Below the pieces are notes generated by a model. It made no database searches. It saw only the letters and a program-made list of their open reading frames with translations, and was not told the origin of the DNA. The translations under genes were made by a program, and so were the position numbers. A stretch of DNA of 17,096 nucleotides, taken from positions 1 to 17,096 of the forward strand of contig JAJPXR010000244.1 of assembly GCA_021205375.1 (NCBI GenBank), given 5' to 3'. Of this stretch, positions 1 to 7,259 are shown one piece after another; the first letter of the stretch is position 1, and each line of letters starts with the position of its first letter. This stretch comes from Clostridiales bacterium. Its GTDB lineage: Bacteria > Bacillota > Clostridia > Oscillospirales > Oscillospiraceae.

Positions 1-101
1 GTTAAGAGGCCGCATGGGAAAATCATTGTACCTGCGTTCCCACACAGCAAGCTGCGGACACACCGTAACGAAAAGAATATTTAATTACTGCTTGCCTTCT
101 T

Positions 102-207
102 TTAAGGGTTTGTGTTAAAGTATTCATGGCGAATGGGAGCCCTGCCTTTCGGTTTTGTGTCAGCAGCTTAACCTTAACACAGTCCGCTCCTATTCGCTAT
201 TTTTTTC
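102..207 (+). other. Candidate structured RNA / long-loop terminator upstream of the spore gene
   Basis: Bases 128-140 (GGCGAATGGGAGC) can pair along their full length with 186-198 (GCTCCTATTCGCT). This gives a 13-bp RNA helix with two G-U pairs, and a T-run follows at about 200-207, as in an intrinsic terminator, although the loop is unusually long (about 45 nt). A second perfect 8-bp inverted repeat, TGTGTTAA at 111-118 and TTAACACA at 174-181, interleaves with the first, so the two helices together would form a pseudoknot. TTAAGG (102-107) can alternatively pair with CCTTAA (172-177). It could be the terminator of a gene or small RNA whose start lies outside the window, or a regulatory leader. 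It matches no riboswitch class I recognise. I see nothing identifiable in bases 1-101 or 208-331. Confidence 0.4.
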
Positions 208-331
208 TTTTACCTGTAAAGCATCATTGTAACATCTACAATTATTTGTCCTCTTTCATCGGGGCGACAGGGACCGCTCTCACGCCGCCTCTCATCCCCA
301 GCGGAGCAACAAATTGGCAGCCCTCCCGAAG

Positions 332-360
332 GCATAGAAACGCCGCCTCCGCTCATACTA
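332..360 (+). promoter_or_regulatory. Sigma-G-type forespore promoter
   Basis: GCATA at 332-336, a 17-nt spacer, and CATACTA at 354-360 match the Bacillus sigma-G consensus GNATR-N17/18-CATNNTA exactly. The expected transcription start is near 367, leaving a leader of about 50 nt before the spore-protein start codon. Forespore expression by sigma-G is the known mode of control for alpha/beta-type spore proteins, so motif and gene agree. Confidence 0.82.
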
Positions 361-416
361 TCGCTGTCGCTTCCCAACGGAAGAGGCGAAAAATTGTAGA
401 AAGAGAGATGTTTTCT

Positions 417-626
417 ATGTCCAGCAATAACAACAGCGGCAGCAACAAGCTCGTCATCCCGGAGGCTCGCCAGGCCATGGACCAGTTCAAGATGGAGGCC
501 GCCAACGAGGTGGGCGTCAACCTGAAGCAGGGCTACAACGGCGACCTGACCGCGCAGCAGGCCGGTTCCATCGGCGGCCAAATGGTCAAGAAAATGATCG
601 AAGCCTACGAGAACGGTCTGAAGTAA
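417..626 (+). CDS. Small acid-soluble spore protein, alpha/beta type
   Basis: This is a 69-residue DNA-binding spore protein. The family coats forespore DNA, shifts it toward an A-like form and protects it from UV and heat damage; during germination it is degraded as an amino-acid source. The sequence has the family layout: a short Asn/Ser-rich N-terminus, an ARQAMDQFK helix (about residues 17-25), the germination-protease region NEVGVNL (30-36, with E31 at the expected cut), and the conserved block GDLTAQQAGSIGGQMVKKM (42-60). The start at 417 puts AGAGAG (402-407) at a usable distance. An in-frame ATG at 408 would add three residues and cannot be excluded. The reading frame is open back to 126, but that stretch contains the sigma-G promoter and is non-coding. 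The gene is monocistronic, with its own promoter and terminator. Which ssp paralogue it is cannot be told. Confidence 0.93.
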   Translation: MSSNNNSGSNKLVIPEARQAMDQFKMEAANEVGVNLKQGYNGDLTAQQAGSIGGQMVKKMIEAYENGLK

Positions 627-695
627 CCTTCCCCGTTCGCCGGGCATTGATTCCGCCAAAGAGAAGGCCAATTTCTCCCTGAGCGCGGAACAGAA

Positions 696-731
696 GGACC
701 TGCGGGGCGCAACCCTCGCAGGTCCCTTTTT
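696..731 (+). terminator. Intrinsic terminator after the spore protein gene
   Basis: GGACCTGCG (696-704) pairs perfectly with CGCAGGTCC (717-725), and GGG/CCC pairing can extend the stem into the loop. A T-run follows at 727-731 with further T-rich sequence. It ends the spore-protein transcript about 70 nt after the stop codon. A second imperfect hairpin lies just before it, with outer arms TTCCGC 651-656 and GCGGAA 685-690. Confidence 0.85.
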
Positions 732-776
732 GCGTTTTAAAGAATGTCGGCCTTTTCAGATGCAAACGGGTTTTGG

Positions 777-805
777 TTGCGCCACGCAGCGAAACGTGGT
801 ATGAT
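777..805 (+). promoter_or_regulatory. Vegetative promoter for the DUF1275-GNAT operon
   Basis: TTGCGC (777-782), a 17-nt spacer and TATGAT (800-805), preceded by TGG (797-799) as an extended -10, fit a sigma-A promoter. The leader that follows contains a 6-bp hairpin, CAGACC 816-821 with GGTCTG 828-833, before the ribosome-binding site. The -35 box is weak and the extended -10 probably compensates. Confidence 0.6.
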
Positions 806-868
806 GCTGGAGCGACAGACCGAGGTTGGTCTGCTGCCAATACAAAAAGACGGGGAGACGACAAAAGA

Positions 869-1591
869 ATGGAGACCTCAGAGCATTTAAAACACCGCTA
901 CCTGGCCTGTGAGCGGAAGGGCGTGTTTCTGCTGCTGATGACCAGCGCCGGGATGATGGGCGCGTACACTTATAACCTGCGGGGCGGCGTATTTTGCAAC
1001 GCCCAGACCGCCAACGTGGTGCTGATGGGCATGGCGCTGGGCAAGGGCCAGTGGCGGGAAGGGCTGTACTTCCTCATCCCCATCACCGCCTACATCAGCG
1101 GGGCCTTTGTCTCGGAGTTTTTCCCCAGCCCGGTGAAGAAAATGGGGCTTTTCCGGTGGGATACTTACTTAATTGGCGCGGAAATGCTGGTGCTGCTGCT
1201 GGTGGGCTTCATCCCTCTGACCGTGACGGACCGGGTGGTGCAGGTCATCATCAACTTCATCTGCTCCATGCAGTACAACACCTTCCGTCAGGCGGAGGGC
1301 GTCCCCATGGCCACCACCTTTTGCACCAATCACATCCGGCAGATGGGCATTTCCCTGGCAAAGTACGCCCGGCACCGGGACCGGAGCGCCCTGGGGCGGG
1401 GCCTCATGCATCTGCGGATGGTGGGCTGCTTTCTGGCGGGCGGCATTGTGCTGACCGCCCTTTGCGATCTGCTCCAGGCAAAAGCCATCTGGCTGGCCAT
1501 CCTGCCGCTGCTGGTCAACTTTTTGATTTTGGCCCACGCGGATCTCTTCCAGGAGCATGAGCTGCTGGAGGAAAAACCCGCGGGCCATTGA
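869..1591 (+). CDS. DUF1275 (YoaK-like) integral membrane protein
   Basis: This 240-residue multi-pass membrane protein belongs to the DUF1275/YoaK family, whose molecular function is not established. Family signatures visible are GAYTYNLRGGVFCNAQTANVV (about 31-51, equivalent to the usual AYxYLxRGGVFANAQTGN) and the block INFICSMQYNTFRQAEGVPMATT (about 128-150). Hydrophobic segments fall near 19-35, 47-58, 65-84, 98-118, 122-135, 183-202 and 205-224. The start at 869 is chosen because GGGGAGA (852-858) sits about 10 nt upstream; the open frame extends to 773 but that part covers the promoter. The usual Gly in NAQTGN is Ala here (NAQTAN). The acetyltransferase gene begins 34 nt downstream with no terminator between, so the two are probably cotranscribed. 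Confidence 0.85.
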   Translation: METSEHLKHRYLACERKGVFLLLMTSAGMMGAYTYNLRGGVFCNAQTANVVLMGMALGKGQWREGLYFLIPITAYISGAFVSEFFPSPVKKMGLFRWDTYLIGAEMLVLLLVGFIPLTVTDRVVQVIINFICSMQYNTFRQAEGVPMATTFCTNHIRQMGISLAKYARHRDRSALGRGLMHLRMVGCFLAGGIVLTALCDLLQAKAIWLAILPLLVNFLILAHADLFQEHELLEEKPAGH

Positions 1592-1625
1592 TTTGCCTGC
1601 CGAAAGAGAAAGAAGGCGCACCCCT

Positions 1626-2222
1626 ATGGCGGAATACATACGCACAGCCACCCCCGGCGACGCGGCGGCGCTGCTGGACATCTACGGGCCGTACATCCTA
1701 GAGACGGCGGTGACTTTTGAATACGACGTGCCAACGGAGACGGAGTTTGCCGGGCGCATCGCCCACACGCTGGAGCGTTACCCCTGGCTGGTGTTGGAGG
1801 CGGACGGGCGGCTGGAGGGCTACGCCTACGCCGGGACGTTCATCGGGCGGCGGGCCTGCGACTGGGCGGTGGAGGCCAGCATTTACATCCGCCGGGACTG
1901 CCGAAAGCGCGGCTATGGACGGCGGCTCTACCAGGCGCTGGAGGCGGTGCTGCGGCAACAGAACGTGGTCAACGTCAACGCCTGCATCGCCTGCCCGGAG
2001 GTGGAGGACGAATACCTGAACCGGAACAGCGTCAACTTCCACGAGCACATGGGCTACCACATGGTGGGCGGGTTCCACAAGTGCGGCTACAAGTTCGGGC
2101 GGTGGTATCAGTTGGTCTGGATGGAAAAAATACTGGGGCCGCATTTGGACCAGCCGCCGGAATTTGTACCCTTCCCGGCGCTGGAGCGGGGAGAGGTGGA
2201 CGAAATTCTGGCGCAGTTTTGA
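1626..2222 (+). CDS. GNAT family N-acetyltransferase (Pat/YncA-like)
   Basis: This 198-residue acetyl-CoA-dependent N-acetyltransferase transfers an acetyl group to an amine, probably an amino acid or an analogue. It resembles the phosphinothricin/methionine-sulfone acetyltransferase branch: the N-terminus runs IRTATPGDAAALLDIYGPYI with TAVTFE at 27-32, the acetyl-CoA-binding motif A is about residues 84-108 with RKRGYGRRL at 93-101, and the C-terminal signature GFHKCGYKFGRWYQLVWMEK covers 149-168. Residues after about 170 are a short extra tail. The start at 1626 has AGAAGG (1611-1616) upstream; an open frame from 1557 overlaps the previous gene and is less likely. It is the second gene of a two-gene unit with the DUF1275 protein. 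Membership of this branch does not prove herbicide or antibiotic inactivation, since many members act on amino-acid derivatives. Confidence 0.88.
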   Translation: MAEYIRTATPGDAAALLDIYGPYILETAVTFEYDVPTETEFAGRIAHTLERYPWLVLEADGRLEGYAYAGTFIGRRACDWAVEASIYIRRDCRKRGYGRRLYQALEAVLRQQNVVNVNACIACPEVEDEYLNRNSVNFHEHMGYHMVGGFHKCGYKFGRWYQLVWMEKILGPHLDQPPEFVPFPALERGEVDEILAQF

Positions 2223-2223
2223 G

Positions 2224-2488
2224 GAAAACCCCTCCGTCGCGGCTAACGCCGCGCCACCTCCGCCGTCAAGCGGCACTTCCGCTTCGCTCCCTGCCCTTTC
2301 AGGGGAGGCAAGAGAGGCGGTCAGTTGCGGAATGGCACTTCGTTATAAGTAAAGTGCTTCTATTTGGCAGATTATATTCCAAATTTCACTTGCTTAAGTA
2401 AGAAATACTAACTAATTGACAAGCACTATCCCCCTCGCCTCCCCTGAAAGGGGAGGGGGACCATGCGAAGCATGGTGGAGGGGTTTTC
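2224..2488. repeat. Composite MITE-like element: two modular repeats head-to-head
   Basis: The 381 nt between the convergent genes hold no gene. GAAAACCCCTCC (2224-2235) is repeated inverted as GGAGGGGTTTTC (2477-2488), giving 12-bp perfect inverted ends. Copy A (2225-2319, plus orientation) contains hairpin CGCGGC-TAAC-GCCGCG (2238-2253), a 35-nt core (2262-2296) and GGGGAGGCAAGAG. Copy B (2430-2487, inverted) contains CCTCCCC-TGAAA-GGGGAGG (2438-2456) and hairpin ACCATGC-GAA-GCATGGT (2460-2476) but lacks the core. Between them is an AT-rich spacer bracketed by AGTGCTT 2353-2359 and AAGCACT 2421-2427. There is no transposase, so it is either non-autonomous or two independent insertions. The left end begins right after the acetyltransferase stop codon. 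A related copy lies at 11504-11610. Confidence 0.7.
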
Positions 2489-2533
2489 TGCTGGAATCAT
2501 CAAATACGATTGATTCAAAAAAGACACCAATTC

Positions 2534-2579
2534 AAAAAAACACCCTCTGAAACAGAAGTTTTATTCCTGTCTCAGAGGG
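2534..2579 (-). terminator. Intrinsic terminator of the activase gene
   Basis: CCCTCTGA (2543-2550) pairs with TCAGAGGG (2572-2579), and the stem continues inward through ACAG/CTGT after one mismatch. Read leftward, the stem is followed by T7 (the A-run at 2534-2540). It lies 24 nt beyond the stop codon of the leftward 1,510-residue gene and shields the convergent DUF1275-GNAT unit. Confidence 0.85.
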
Positions 2580-2603
2580 CCTTTTACTGTTTAACGGTTC
2601 AAA

Positions 2604-5600
2604 TTATGTGGCGCTGCGGGCCGCCCGCTTCTTGTGGTGCGCGGTGGCGGCGGCGGGCTGCGGCTTGGAGGATTTCCGGGCCTTTTTCTCTTTTTTCGAC
2701 TTCGACTGAGCGGGAACGTCCTTGCCTGACCGCTCGGTGGGGGCTGCTCCGCCGCCGGAGCCGGTGGAATCGTGGGAGGCGTTCTGGCTGCGCTGCTTCT
2801 CGTTGATGATGAGCATTTGCAGCCGGTTCTCGATGTTGGCAAAGCTGACGTCCGGGTCGTAGTCCAGGGGCAAAATTTGCGCGTCCGGGTAGAGCGCCTT
2901 GAGTTGCTTGGAAATGCCACGGCCCACCACATGGTTGGGCAGGCACCCGAAGGGCTGGAGGATGATGAACGCCCGGCAGCCGTGGGCGGCGTGGTGGAGG
3001 ATCTCGCCGGGAATCAGCACGCCCTCGCCCGCGTCAAAGGTGTGGTGGATGATGGGGTCGCTGGCCTGCACCAGCTCCGGCATCCGCACGGCGGGAGAAT
3101 AGAGGGGATGCTCCTTGGCGATGCTGTCGGTGACAGAATGGGCCACCTCGAAGGCTTCGTCCGCCACCCGATACCAGACCTTTTCCCGGACGGGCTTGTG
3201 GACGTGGTATTCCTTCACCTGGCTGTCCTTGTAGAAGTAGGTCTTGCGGATGACGTCGGTCATGCGGGCCTCGATGACCTCCATGCCGTTGCGCTCCAGA
3301 TAGGCTTCAATGTCCCGGTTTGCGCCGGGGTGGAAGTTCAGCAGGTATTCGCCCACGATGAGCACGGTGGGCTTGGGGTGGGAGCGGTCGTAGGGGACCT
3401 CTTTCATCAGTTGAATGGCCTTCTGGAAGCCCTTCCTCGCGCCGATGCTGCCGTGGCGCTCCAGGCCCTCCATCACCGCGTCAATGCCCGCTTCAAAGGC
3501 TCTGTCGGCGCTGCCCGGCACCAGCTCGTAGGGGCGGATCTTCCGCAACAGCTCCTCCAGCGCGTCGATCATGGGCAGGCCCATGGCGGTGTTCACCGAG
3601 GCGGCAATGCTCATGTGATAACCGGGGTGAACGTCGTGGCTGTCCTGGTCATCGTTGGTGATGATGGGGACGTTGGGATACCCCGCGTCGTCCAGCGCCT
3701 TGCGGAGCAGGGCGGTGTAATGAGTCAGGCGGCAGTCACCCACGTACTTGCCCATGCCGATGGCCACGTCCTTGCCGTCGTACTTGCCGCTGCGCAGGGC
3801 GGCCAGCGCTTCGCCAATGACCATCTGTGCAGGGAAACAGATGTCGTTGTGAACGTATTGTTTGCCCAGGCGAATGGCCTCGTCCCGGCCCAGGTCCAGC
3901 GGCTCGGTGCGCAGACCGTCCCGGCCCATGGCGGCGGACATCAGGCGGCAGAAGGCCCGTGAGGTGTTGGGGATGAGAACGATCTTCTCTTTTTTGTCCT
4001 CCTTGGTGAACTTCACCGGGTAGGGGTCCTTCAAGGGGCGGACGGTGAGCTTTTCCTCGCTGGCCCGGCGCATGGCCAGGGTCTCCACAAAGGAACGCAC
4101 CCGAATGTTCAGCGGCCCCTGGATGTCGCTCTCGTCCACCTTCAAAATCAGGGGGGTCTTGCCGGAAATCTCCCGCATCAGGCGGATGATCTCGTCGGAG
4201 AGGTAGGCGTCGTGGCCGCAGCCGAAGCTGACCAACTGCACATATTCCAGGTTGGGGTCGCTGGCGGCCATGATGGCGGAGGACAGCATCCGGGCGTGGT
4301 AGTTGTTCACCACGTCCAGGGTGCTCTTGTGCAGCTCCACCTCGTTGACGTGGGGCAGACTGTCGGCGGTGAGGACGGGGATGCCCAGCTTGGTGAACAT
4401 CTCCGGCAGGTCGTGGTTGACCAGCGCGTCGTTCTGGTAGGGCCGGGACGCCAGCACCACGGCGTAGGTGCCCTTCTCCCGCACCTCGTCCAGCACCTTC
4501 TGGCCCGCCTCCACCAGTTGGCGGCGGAAGGAAGCCTGTGCCTCGTCGCCCGCCTGGATCGCGGCTTTGGTCAGCTCTCTGGGCACCTGGAAGGTGGACT
4601 CCATGTAGGAGCTGAGCTGGTCCAGCCGGTCGGCGTCGGTGTACCAGTGGAACAGAGGCGCGTCATAGGGGATGCCCCACTTGGTCGCCGGGTTGTCAGC
4701 GTTGCGCAGGACGATGGGGTAGCCCTTGACCACGGCGCACATGGATTCGCTGGTTTTCTCGGTGTTCTCGGAGGGAACGGTGGTGATGGAGGGCATGAAA
4801 ATGCGGTCCACCTTTTTATTGACCAGGTCCCGGATGTGACCGTGGACCAGCTTGGCGGGGAAACAGACGGTGTCCGACGTGACGGCGGAGAGGCCGCTCT
4901 CGTACATCTTCCGGGTGCTGGGAGAAGAGAGTTGAACGGTGAAGCCCAGGCTGCGCAGGAAGGCGTTCCAGAAGGGCATGGAGTCCCAGAAGGACAGCAC
5001 CCGCGGGATGCCGATGGTGATGTTCCGCTTGGGGGCCAGCTCCGGGCAGGGGTAATCCTGGAACAGCAGCTTCTGCCGCAGGGGGTAGAGGTTGGGGACC
5101 TTAGCTTTTTGGGCGTTCTTTTCCCGCAGTTGGGCGCGGACGTTTTCGTCCTTGGGGTCACCCAGCACTTCGCCCCGCTCGCAGCGGTTGTTGGTCACCC
5201 AGGAAGCGCCGTTGGAGAAGGTGACGATGGCCCGCTTGCAGTGGTTGCCGCAGAAGGGACAGGGGGCGTTGGCCTCCTGGGTGTAAGTAAAGTCATCCAT
5301 GGCGTCCAGGCCGATGAAGGTGTGTTCGCCGGTGGCCTGTTCCTTGGCGATGAGGGCCGCGCCGATGGCGCCCATCACGCCGGGGTAGGGAGCGCGGGTC
5401 ACGGGCCGGCCAATGTGCTCCTCCATGGCCCGGAGGACGGCGTCGTTGCGGAAGGTGCCGCCCTGGACCACGATGTTGTCGCCCAGGCTGTCCAGGTTGG
5501 AGATGCGGATGACCTTGGTAAAGACGTTTTCAATGATGGAACGGCACAGGCCGGCCATGATGTCGCCGGGGGACTTGCCGCTGCGCTGCTCGGTGATGAT

Positions 5601-7136
5601 GCTGCTGTTCATGAACACGGTGCAGCGGCTGCCCAGGCAGGCGGGCTGAGGGGAGCGGAAGGCTTCCTCCGCGATCTGCTCTACAGGGATGTGGAGGGAG
5701 GAGGCGAAGTTCTCCAAAAAGGAGCCGCAGCCGGAGGAGCAGGCTTCATTGACCACGATGTTGGTGATGATGCCGTGGTCCAGCCAGATGGCCTTCATGT
5801 CCTGTCCGCCGATGTCCAGGATAAAGGTGGCGTCGGGGACGTATTTGGCGGCGGCGCGGGCGTGGGCCACGGTCTCCACCGTGTGGCACTCGGCGGAGAA
5901 GGCTCTGGCGAAGAGCTGCTCGCCGTAGCCGGTGGTGCCGACCCCCAAGATCTCCAGCTCCGCCCCGGCGTCCCGGTAGCGGTTCCGCAGGGCGATGAGG
6001 GCGTTCTTTGCCACCTGGAGGGGTTCTCCGGCGTTGGGGGCATAGAAGGAGTCCAGCAGGTTCTCGTCGTCATCCAGCAGGACGAACTTGGTGGTGGTGC
6101 TGCCGGAGTCGATGCCCAGCCAGGCCCGCACCTTCTGCCCCTTGTGCAGGGGGATGGGATTCTGCGCGGGGAGGGTGTGGGCGGCCTTCCAGTCGTCCCG
6201 CTCCTGCTCCGTGGCGAAAAAGGGCTTTGCCTGGCTGGCGTGGGCGTGTTCGCTGCCCTCGTACCACAGCAGCTTTGCCACCAGCTCCGACAGCGTGACC
6301 TCCCGGCTGTCGGCACACAGGCCATCCAGGGACAGGGCCGCGCCCCGGGCGATCATCAGCTCCGGATGCTCCGGGTGGAGGGCTTCGCCCTCCTTCAGCT
6401 CCAGCCGCTCACAGAACACCTTCACCAGCGTGGGGTTAAAGGTCAGCGGCCCGCCCTCGAAGGCCACCGGCGCGGTGATGTCCAGCCCCTGGGCCAGACC
6501 GCCGATGGTCTGCTTGGCGATGGCGTGGAAGGTGGACAGGGCCAAGTCCGCCTTGGGGACCCCCTGGTTCAACAGGGGCTGGATGTCGGTCTTGGCGTAG
6601 ACGCCGCAGCGCCCGGACACGTCGTAGACGGTGGTACCCTGAGCGGCCAGGGCGTTGAACTCCTCCACCGGCACGTTGAGGATGGAGGCCACCTCGTCGA
6701 TGAACGCGCCGGTGCCGCCGGCGCAACTGCCGTTCATGCGCATATCGGCCACTTCCAGGCTGCCGGACTGGCTGTCCCGCCGGAAGAAGATGATCTTCGC
6801 GTCCTGCCCGCCCAGCTCGATGGCGGTGCCCACGTTGTCGTAACGGGCGCGGAGGGCGGCGGCGTTGGCCACCACCTCCTGGATGAAGCTGGCGTCGATG
6901 GCGGTGGCGATGTCCTTGCCGCCGGAGCCGCAGACGGCCACCCGGAAGGTCCGCTGGGGGAGCTGTTTGTCGATGTCCTCCAGCACCTGGCGGACGGTGC
7001 GGCTCTGCTTGGCCCGGTGGCGGATGTAGCAGGAATAGAGGGTGGTGTCGGTGGAGGGGTCTAAAACGACGGCCTTGACGGTGGTGGAGCCGATGTCAAG
7101 GCCCAGATAGAGGGGGTTGGTGGAAATGTCATTCAT
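2604..7136 (-). CDS. Fused 2-hydroxyacyl-CoA dehydratase activase / HgdB-like protein
   Basis: This 1,510-residue cytoplasmic iron-sulfur ATPase belongs to the BadF/BadG/BcrA/BcrD-HgdC superfamily. Module 1 (about 8-275) has the phosphate loop LGLDIGSTTVK (11-21), GGQDAK (109-114) and cysteines C138 (SCAGGTG) and C177 (RCGVY). Module 2 (about 338-600) has LGIDSGSTTTK (340-350), GGQDMK (443-448) and C466/C505. Both pairs are 39 residues apart, as for the two cluster ligands of Acidaminococcus HgdC (C127 and C166, from memory). A C626-C629-C633-C652 knuckle follows, then a DUF2229-like domain (about 705-920, SDTVCFPAK) and an HgdB-like region (about 1050-1440, NDICFPAQ and FGCLPNH). Residues about 1447-1510 form a disordered Lys/Ala-rich tail. 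In HgdC, ATP hydrolysis drives low-potential electron transfer to the dehydratase. The physiological substrate here is unknown. The start at 7136 has TGAGGT about 10 nt upstream. marR lies upstream on the same strand. Confidence 0.9.
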   Translation of the reverse strand: MNDISTNPLYLGLDIGSTTVKAVVLDPSTDTTLYSCYIRHRAKQSRTVRQVLEDIDKQLPQRTFRVAVCGSGGKDIATAIDASFIQEVVANAAALRARYDNVGTAIELGGQDAKIIFFRRDSQSGSLEVADMRMNGSCAGGTGAFIDEVASILNVPVEEFNALAAQGTTVYDVSGRCGVYAKTDIQPLLNQGVPKADLALSTFHAIAKQTIGGLAQGLDITAPVAFEGGPLTFNPTLVKVFCERLELKEGEALHPEHPELMIARGAALSLDGLCADSREVTLSELVAKLLWYEGSEHAHASQAKPFFATEQERDDWKAAHTLPAQNPIPLHKGQKVRAWLGIDSGSTTTKFVLLDDDENLLDSFYAPNAGEPLQVAKNALIALRNRYRDAGAELEILGVGTTGYGEQLFARAFSAECHTVETVAHARAAAKYVPDATFILDIGGQDMKAIWLDHGIITNIVVNEACSSGCGSFLENFASSLHIPVEQIAEEAFRSPQPACLGSRCTVFMNSSIITEQRSGKSPGDIMAGLCRSIIENVFTKVIRISNLDSLGDNIVVQGGTFRNDAVLRAMEEHIGRPVTRAPYPGVMGAIGAALIAKEQATGEHTFIGLDAMDDFTYTQEANAPCPFCGNHCKRAIVTFSNGASWVTNNRCERGEVLGDPKDENVRAQLREKNAQKAKVPNLYPLRQKLLFQDYPCPELAPKRNITIGIPRVLSFWDSMPFWNAFLRSLGFTVQLSSPSTRKMYESGLSAVTSDTVCFPAKLVHGHIRDLVNKKVDRIFMPSITTVPSENTEKTSESMCAVVKGYPIVLRNADNPATKWGIPYDAPLFHWYTDADRLDQLSSYMESTFQVPRELTKAAIQAGDEAQASFRRQLVEAGQKVLDEVREKGTYAVVLASRPYQNDALVNHDLPEMFTKLGIPVLTADSLPHVNEVELHKSTLDVVNNYHARMLSSAIMAASDPNLEYVQLVSFGCGHDAYLSDEIIRLMREISGKTPLILKVDESDIQGPLNIRVRSFVETLAMRRASEEKLTVRPLKDPYPVKFTKEDKKEKIVLIPNTSRAFCRLMSAAMGRDGLRTEPLDLGRDEAIRLGKQYVHNDICFPAQMVIGEALAALRSGKYDGKDVAIGMGKYVGDCRLTHYTALLRKALDDAGYPNVPIITNDDQDSHDVHPGYHMSIAASVNTAMGLPMIDALEELLRKIRPYELVPGSADRAFEAGIDAVMEGLERHGSIGARKGFQKAIQLMKEVPYDRSHPKPTVLIVGEYLLNFHPGANRDIEAYLERNGMEVIEARMTDVIRKTYFYKDSQVKEYHVHKPVREKVWYRVADEAFEVAHSVTDSIAKEHPLYSPAVRMPELVQASDPIIHHTFDAGEGVLIPGEILHHAAHGCRAFIILQPFGCLPNHVVGRGISKQLKALYPDAQILPLDYDPDVSFANIENRLQMLIINEKQRSQNASHDSTGSGGGAAPTERSGKDVPAQSKSKKEKKARKSSKPQPAAATAHHKKRAARSAT

Positions 7137-7179
7137 AGCTGGGAAACCTCATAGCAAAACAGTCGTAGCCGTTCAATCG

Positions 7180-7219
7180 AAAAAGCGAAAACGGCGCTCC
7201 AAACGGCCCAAAGGAGCGC
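7180..7219 (-). terminator. Weak terminator or attenuator between marR and the activase gene
   Basis: In the 123-nt gap, GCGCTCC (7194-7200) pairs with GGAGCGC (7213-7219) around a 12-nt loop. Read leftward, the stem is followed by CGTTTTCGCTTTTT, an interrupted T-run. A small CCGCC/GGCGG hairpin precedes it near 7240-7255. The interrupted T-run suggests partial termination, which would make activase mRNA less abundant than marR mRNA if they share a promoter. Confidence 0.5.
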
Positions 7220-7259
7220 TTTTGCGTCCGAAGCCGCCAAAAGGCGGGAAAATATAACA

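Noticed and set aside
126..416. N-terminal extension of the spore protein frame back to 126
   Set aside because: The stretch contains the sigma-G promoter at 332-360 and has no resemblance to the family, and the core protein has the normal length from 417.
1626..2222. Calling the acetyltransferase a phosphinothricin resistance gene
   Set aside because: The similarity is to a broad branch that includes enzymes acting on methionine analogues and other amines, and substrate cannot be read from the sequence.
4212..7064. A 950-codon open frame antisense to the activase gene, and similar long antisense frames opposite addA (13484-15370) and addB (8739-9893, 10107-11357)
   Set aside because: These are shadows of high-GC coding bias. 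The translations are low-complexity, rich in Gly, Val, His and Gln, and match no family I recognise, whereas the opposite strand encodes clear catalytic motifs.
7140..7160. A second MarR half-site near the activase ribosome-binding site (CTCAT-AGCAAA)
   Set aside because: It resembles part of the palindrome at 7824-7844, but with a deletion and only one arm, so chance is a sufficient explanation.
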